Position numbers and translations under genes: made by a program. From positions 579,762-643,761 of the forward strand of contig JADJDU010000003.1 in NCBI GenBank assembly GCA_016702505.1: a DNA stretch of 64,000 nucleotides, written 5' to 3'. Below the pieces are notes generated by a model. It was given only the letters and a program-made list of their open reading frames with translations. It made no database searches and was not told where the DNA came from. The DNA comes from Microthrixaceae bacterium (GTDB lineage: Bacteria > Actinomycetota > Acidimicrobiia > Acidimicrobiales > Iamiaceae). The stretch's first letter is position 1. Every line of letters starts with the position of its first letter. This document shows, piece after piece, positions 61,312-64,000 of the stretch.

Positions 61312-63274
61312 TCAGATCACCTTCACGTCGGTCGCCGGCGACAGCTCGCGGAAGATCTGCTCGGCGTTGATCCGATCCGCGTCGGTGGCGAAGCCCGAGT
61401 CCCGAACACCGCTCGTAGCGGCCCACGGCTGGCGATCTCCCGCACGAGGTCGAGGCTGACCTGCTTGTCGAAGCACGCGATCAAGGCTCCATCGTCGACC
61501 ACGAACACCTCGTACACGTCGACCGCTTCGGCAGCGATGGGAAGGGAAAGTTCAAGCCCCCAGCCGAGGAGCACCTCGAAGAGCAGATCCTCCCCAACCG
61601 GCCCGCCTTGACGCTCTCGACCGACAGCTCCAGCTGATCCTTTGCAGCCTCGTCCGGAGTCCGCAGGACGCCGGCCATGTTGGTCGTGTCGATCCTCAGC
61701 ACCCGGAAGCCGGCGTCGAGGTGGGTGCCCAGGGGCCCGGCATCGTGCGTTGCTCGCTCACCAGCGACGAAGTGTCTCGCGGGCAACGCTGGCGATCGTC
61801 TCGTAGTCCGGGTGGTCAACTGCCTCACCAAGCTGAACGAGGATGTACTGGCGATGGCCGCCATCCGCGGCGTTGAGATCCATGACGGCGTGGCCAGTTG
61901 AGCCCGAGCCCGCGAAGAAGTCGAGGACAATGGCATCCTTCCTCTGGTCCGTAACGAGACGAAACCAGCGCGCAAGGGACACGCCGGTCCTTCGGATTGT
62001 CGAAGAGAATCTCGCCCATTAGGTCGCGCATGTCAGTGCTAGCGGCCTTGCGGTCCTGCTCGAACACCGAGATAGCGACCTGATCGCTCTTCTCATCCAA
62101 GAAGGAGATGCCGCGAGGAATCGCGGACTCGTCCGAACCGAACCAGATCTTTCCCTCGGCGATCCGACGATCCATCTCATCCTTCTGGAAGAGCCAGCCA
62201 CGCTTCGGAAGCGAGACCGGCTTGCCTGACGTGGGGTGAAGGACATCGTAGGTAGGACCACCCCCACCTGGCCACGTGATGTTTCCGTAGGTGTTCATGG
62301 GTCGGCCAGTCCCCCGCTGGAGCTGGTCATACCGCGCCACCGAATCGGTGATCTCGCCAGTCGCCTTCTTGCTCTTGAGCCAGGCCTTCCATAGGGCCGA
62401 GGCTTCGTCATCGCTCTGACGCGTCGACCAGATAGAAGCCGCCTTCTTTAGCGCAGTATCGAGACCGACCTTGGGCTCGCGCCACCGAACTCCGAGCTCG
62501 CTAAGGCGCACCTCGTGCCGCGTAGATCAGCATGTAGTCGGCGCCGTTGGAGACATAGCGAGAGTCGTTCTTGCGACCACCTTGCCAGACGACGTCTGAA
62601 ATGAAGTTCTAGGCGCCGAAGACCTGATCGAGGAGAGATCGAAGGTTCGTATGCTCGTGATCACCGATCGCGGCGATCACGATACCGTCGTCAGCCAGCA
62701 GGCGACGCGCCAACTTCAGTCGCGGGTACAGCATGCTGAGCCATTTGGAGTGGAATCGGCCGGTCGTCTCCGTGTTCACAATGAGACGGTCGCCTGTCTC
62801 AGACTTCTGACCTGACCGCTCCAGATACTCGCCGGACGTCTCGGAAAAATCATCTTCATAGATGAAGTCATTGCCGGTGTTGTAGGGTGGGTCAATATAA
62901 ATAAGATTGACCTTGCCCAGGTAGGACTCCTGGAGGAGCTTGAGGGCGTCGAGATTGTCGCCCTCGATGAAGAGGTTCTTTGTGGTGTCGAAGTCCACCG
63001 ACTCCTCGCGCACGGGGCGCAGAGTCTTGGCGATCGGCGCGTTGGCAGCAAACGCAGCAGCTCGCTTGCCAGGCCAGTCGAGCTGGTAACGCTCGCGAGG
63101 GCCGTCGACGACGTGATCTGACAGCTCCTGCCGGAGCGCGTCGAAGTCGATGGCGCGGACGACCTTGCCGTCGGCGTCCAGCGACTCGGTCATCACGTTC
63201 GGGAACAACTCAGCCTGGATCCGCCGATCGAGGCGAGGGTCTGACGGTCGCGTCTCGCGGAAAGTGCCTCCCAC
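61312..63274 (-). pseudogene. mod: Type III DNA methyltransferase Mod, nonsense codon and frameshifts
   Basis: From GTG 63274. FDALRQELSDHVVDGPRERY, FIEGDNLDALKLLQESYLGK and motif IV IYIDPPYNTGNDFIYEDDF mark a beta-class N6-adenine Mod; motif I VLDFFAGSGSTGHAV lies near 61915. An in-frame TAG at 62609-62611 stands where GAG (FGAENFI) is expected. Frame changes occur near 62515, 61980, 61605 and 61400. The end EQIFRELSPATDVKVI lies at the stop 61312. It gives sequence specificity and host protection to the type III system. Confidence 0.85.
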
Positions 63275-63332
63275 GCTGGGACGATGACGGTTCTCGAGGC
63301 CACCATCGCCTACCAGCTACAGGAGCATTTCG

Positions 63333-64000
63333 GTGACGATCAACCACGGGATCGACCGGATCCGGGTGATGACCTTCGATGACGAGCGCTCGTCGCGGAT
63401 GCCAGGCTGTTGTTGGTGGCCACGGTCGCGGCCCGCTACCTGGGGCTCGAAGCGCTGATCATCGAGCGGTGCGCTCGCCGGTCGGGTAGGCGGCGCCCGA
63501 CCGAGCCGCAAGGCCGCCACGTTGATCCCACGCCATGATCAGCGGCGCCGACTGCATCGACGACACCAGCCGGCTCGCCGGGGGCGACCGGCGGTGCTCG
63601 GCCATCGGGTGATGGCCCCCTCCACGCTGGGCACGTTCTTCCGGTCCTTCACACCGCCATCCGCCAACTCGAGCCGCCGTCTGCAGCCATCAAGCGGGCC
63701 TGGGGGTGCCAGGCGGGCCCGACCGCGACGTTGATTGTCGATTGGACTCCACGATCTGAGGTCCTGGCTCGCCGGGCTGGCGCCGCCTACGGCTACACCA
63801 AGGCGCTGGGCTACCACCCGTTCCGCTGCTGGCGACCCGCGCGGACACCGGCGAAGTCTCCACGCCCGCTGCGCAAAGGCTCCACGGAACACCGCCCGAG
63901 GATCATCCGCTTCATCGACGAACTGCTGGCACGAGTCGAAGCGCCGGTGGGGTGGCGCGATCATCGTGCGAGCCGATCCGGCTTCTACCAACACAAGCTC
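63333..64000 (+). pseudogene. IS1380-family transposase remnant, runs off the window
   Basis: GTG 63333 has AGGAG upstream. Fragments in changing frames match the IS1380 DDE transposase: INHGIDRIRVMTFDDER, LVADARLLLVATVAARYLGL, AMISGADCIDDTSRLAGG, LGHRVMAPSTLGTFFRSFT, AAYGYTKALGYHPF and FIDELLARVEAP. At least four frame changes occur in 670 bases, so it cannot be translated as read. The element lies directly beside the mod start, and its other end is outside the window. Confidence 0.75.

Overview
The window is high-GC actinobacterial DNA. Several features point to Acidimicrobiia or a close relative: an F420-type luciferase-like oxidoreductase, a GlgE/maltokinase/GlgB operon, an MMPL transporter, a TM0106-type RecB-like nuclease, a MecA_N-type penicillin-binding protein, a DUF222/HNH protein, and secreted proteins with Thr-rich linkers. 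The assignment is inferred from gene content; no rRNA or intact tRNA gene is present to confirm it.

Region 1 (1-31 kb) is mostly ordinary chromosome. It holds the 3' end of an ABC1/UbiB-type kinase gene, small membrane proteins, a DUF985 cupin, a succinate-semialdehyde-type aldehyde dehydrogenase, a two-domain methyltransferase-like protein, a thioesterase, an acyl-CoA dehydrogenase and a PAS-GAF-GGDEF-EAL protein. These are followed by a penicillin-acylase lipoprotein divergent from an MMPL transporter, a RecB-like nuclease, an F420 oxidoreductase, a CopG-type repressor coupled to a DNA methyltransferase, a secreted lipase, a fused flavoprotein reductase, a second secreted lipase/esterase, a TetR regulator, a Tat-exported amidohydrolase, and an ECF sigma factor overlapping a membrane-anchored partner. 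A structured ~95-bp intergenic repeat occurs three to four times between 12.0 and 22.8 kb. A second hairpin family acts as putative bidirectional terminator at 5.96 and 28.01 kb.

Region 2 (31-47.8 kb) is metabolic and cell-envelope. It includes a DHA2 drug-efflux protein, a pirin behind a perfect MarR-type palindrome, and a tightly coupled minus-strand operon: a PD-(D/E)XK-like protein, GlgE, maltokinase, GlgB. Each junction in that operon is a 4-nt overlap, so alpha-glucan synthesis from maltose-1-phosphate is encoded as one unit. After it come a secreted Thr-rich protein, a PBP, a GH1 beta-glucosidase coupled to an aldo/keto reductase, a Met-rich lipoprotein and a short-chain dehydrogenase.

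Region 3 (47.8-64 kb) is an accessory island. It contains two paralogous metallophosphoesterases (one frameshifted) around a VapBC pair, a MntA-HepT pair, a DUF222/HNH nuclease with a hairpin-masked ribosome-binding site, and an unknown coupled gene pair. Then comes a minus-strand type III restriction-modification cassette (Mod, AlbA_2 ATPase-like, Res, DUF262/DUF1524) and an IS1380-like transposase remnant at the edge. Two similar ~180-bp segments at 52.25 and 54.50 kb each combine a tRNA 3'-end fragment, a shared core word and three 11-12-bp iterons. They look like tandem attachment sites left by successive integrations. Frameshifts become frequent towards the right end: the restriction genes and transposase are either decaying or poorly sequenced.

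The most novel-looking link is that the C-terminal domain of the DNA methyltransferase at 21-22 kb resembles the stand-alone PD-(D/E)XK-like protein at 39.5-40.1 kb. The methyltransferase copy has lost the catalytic E-x-K.
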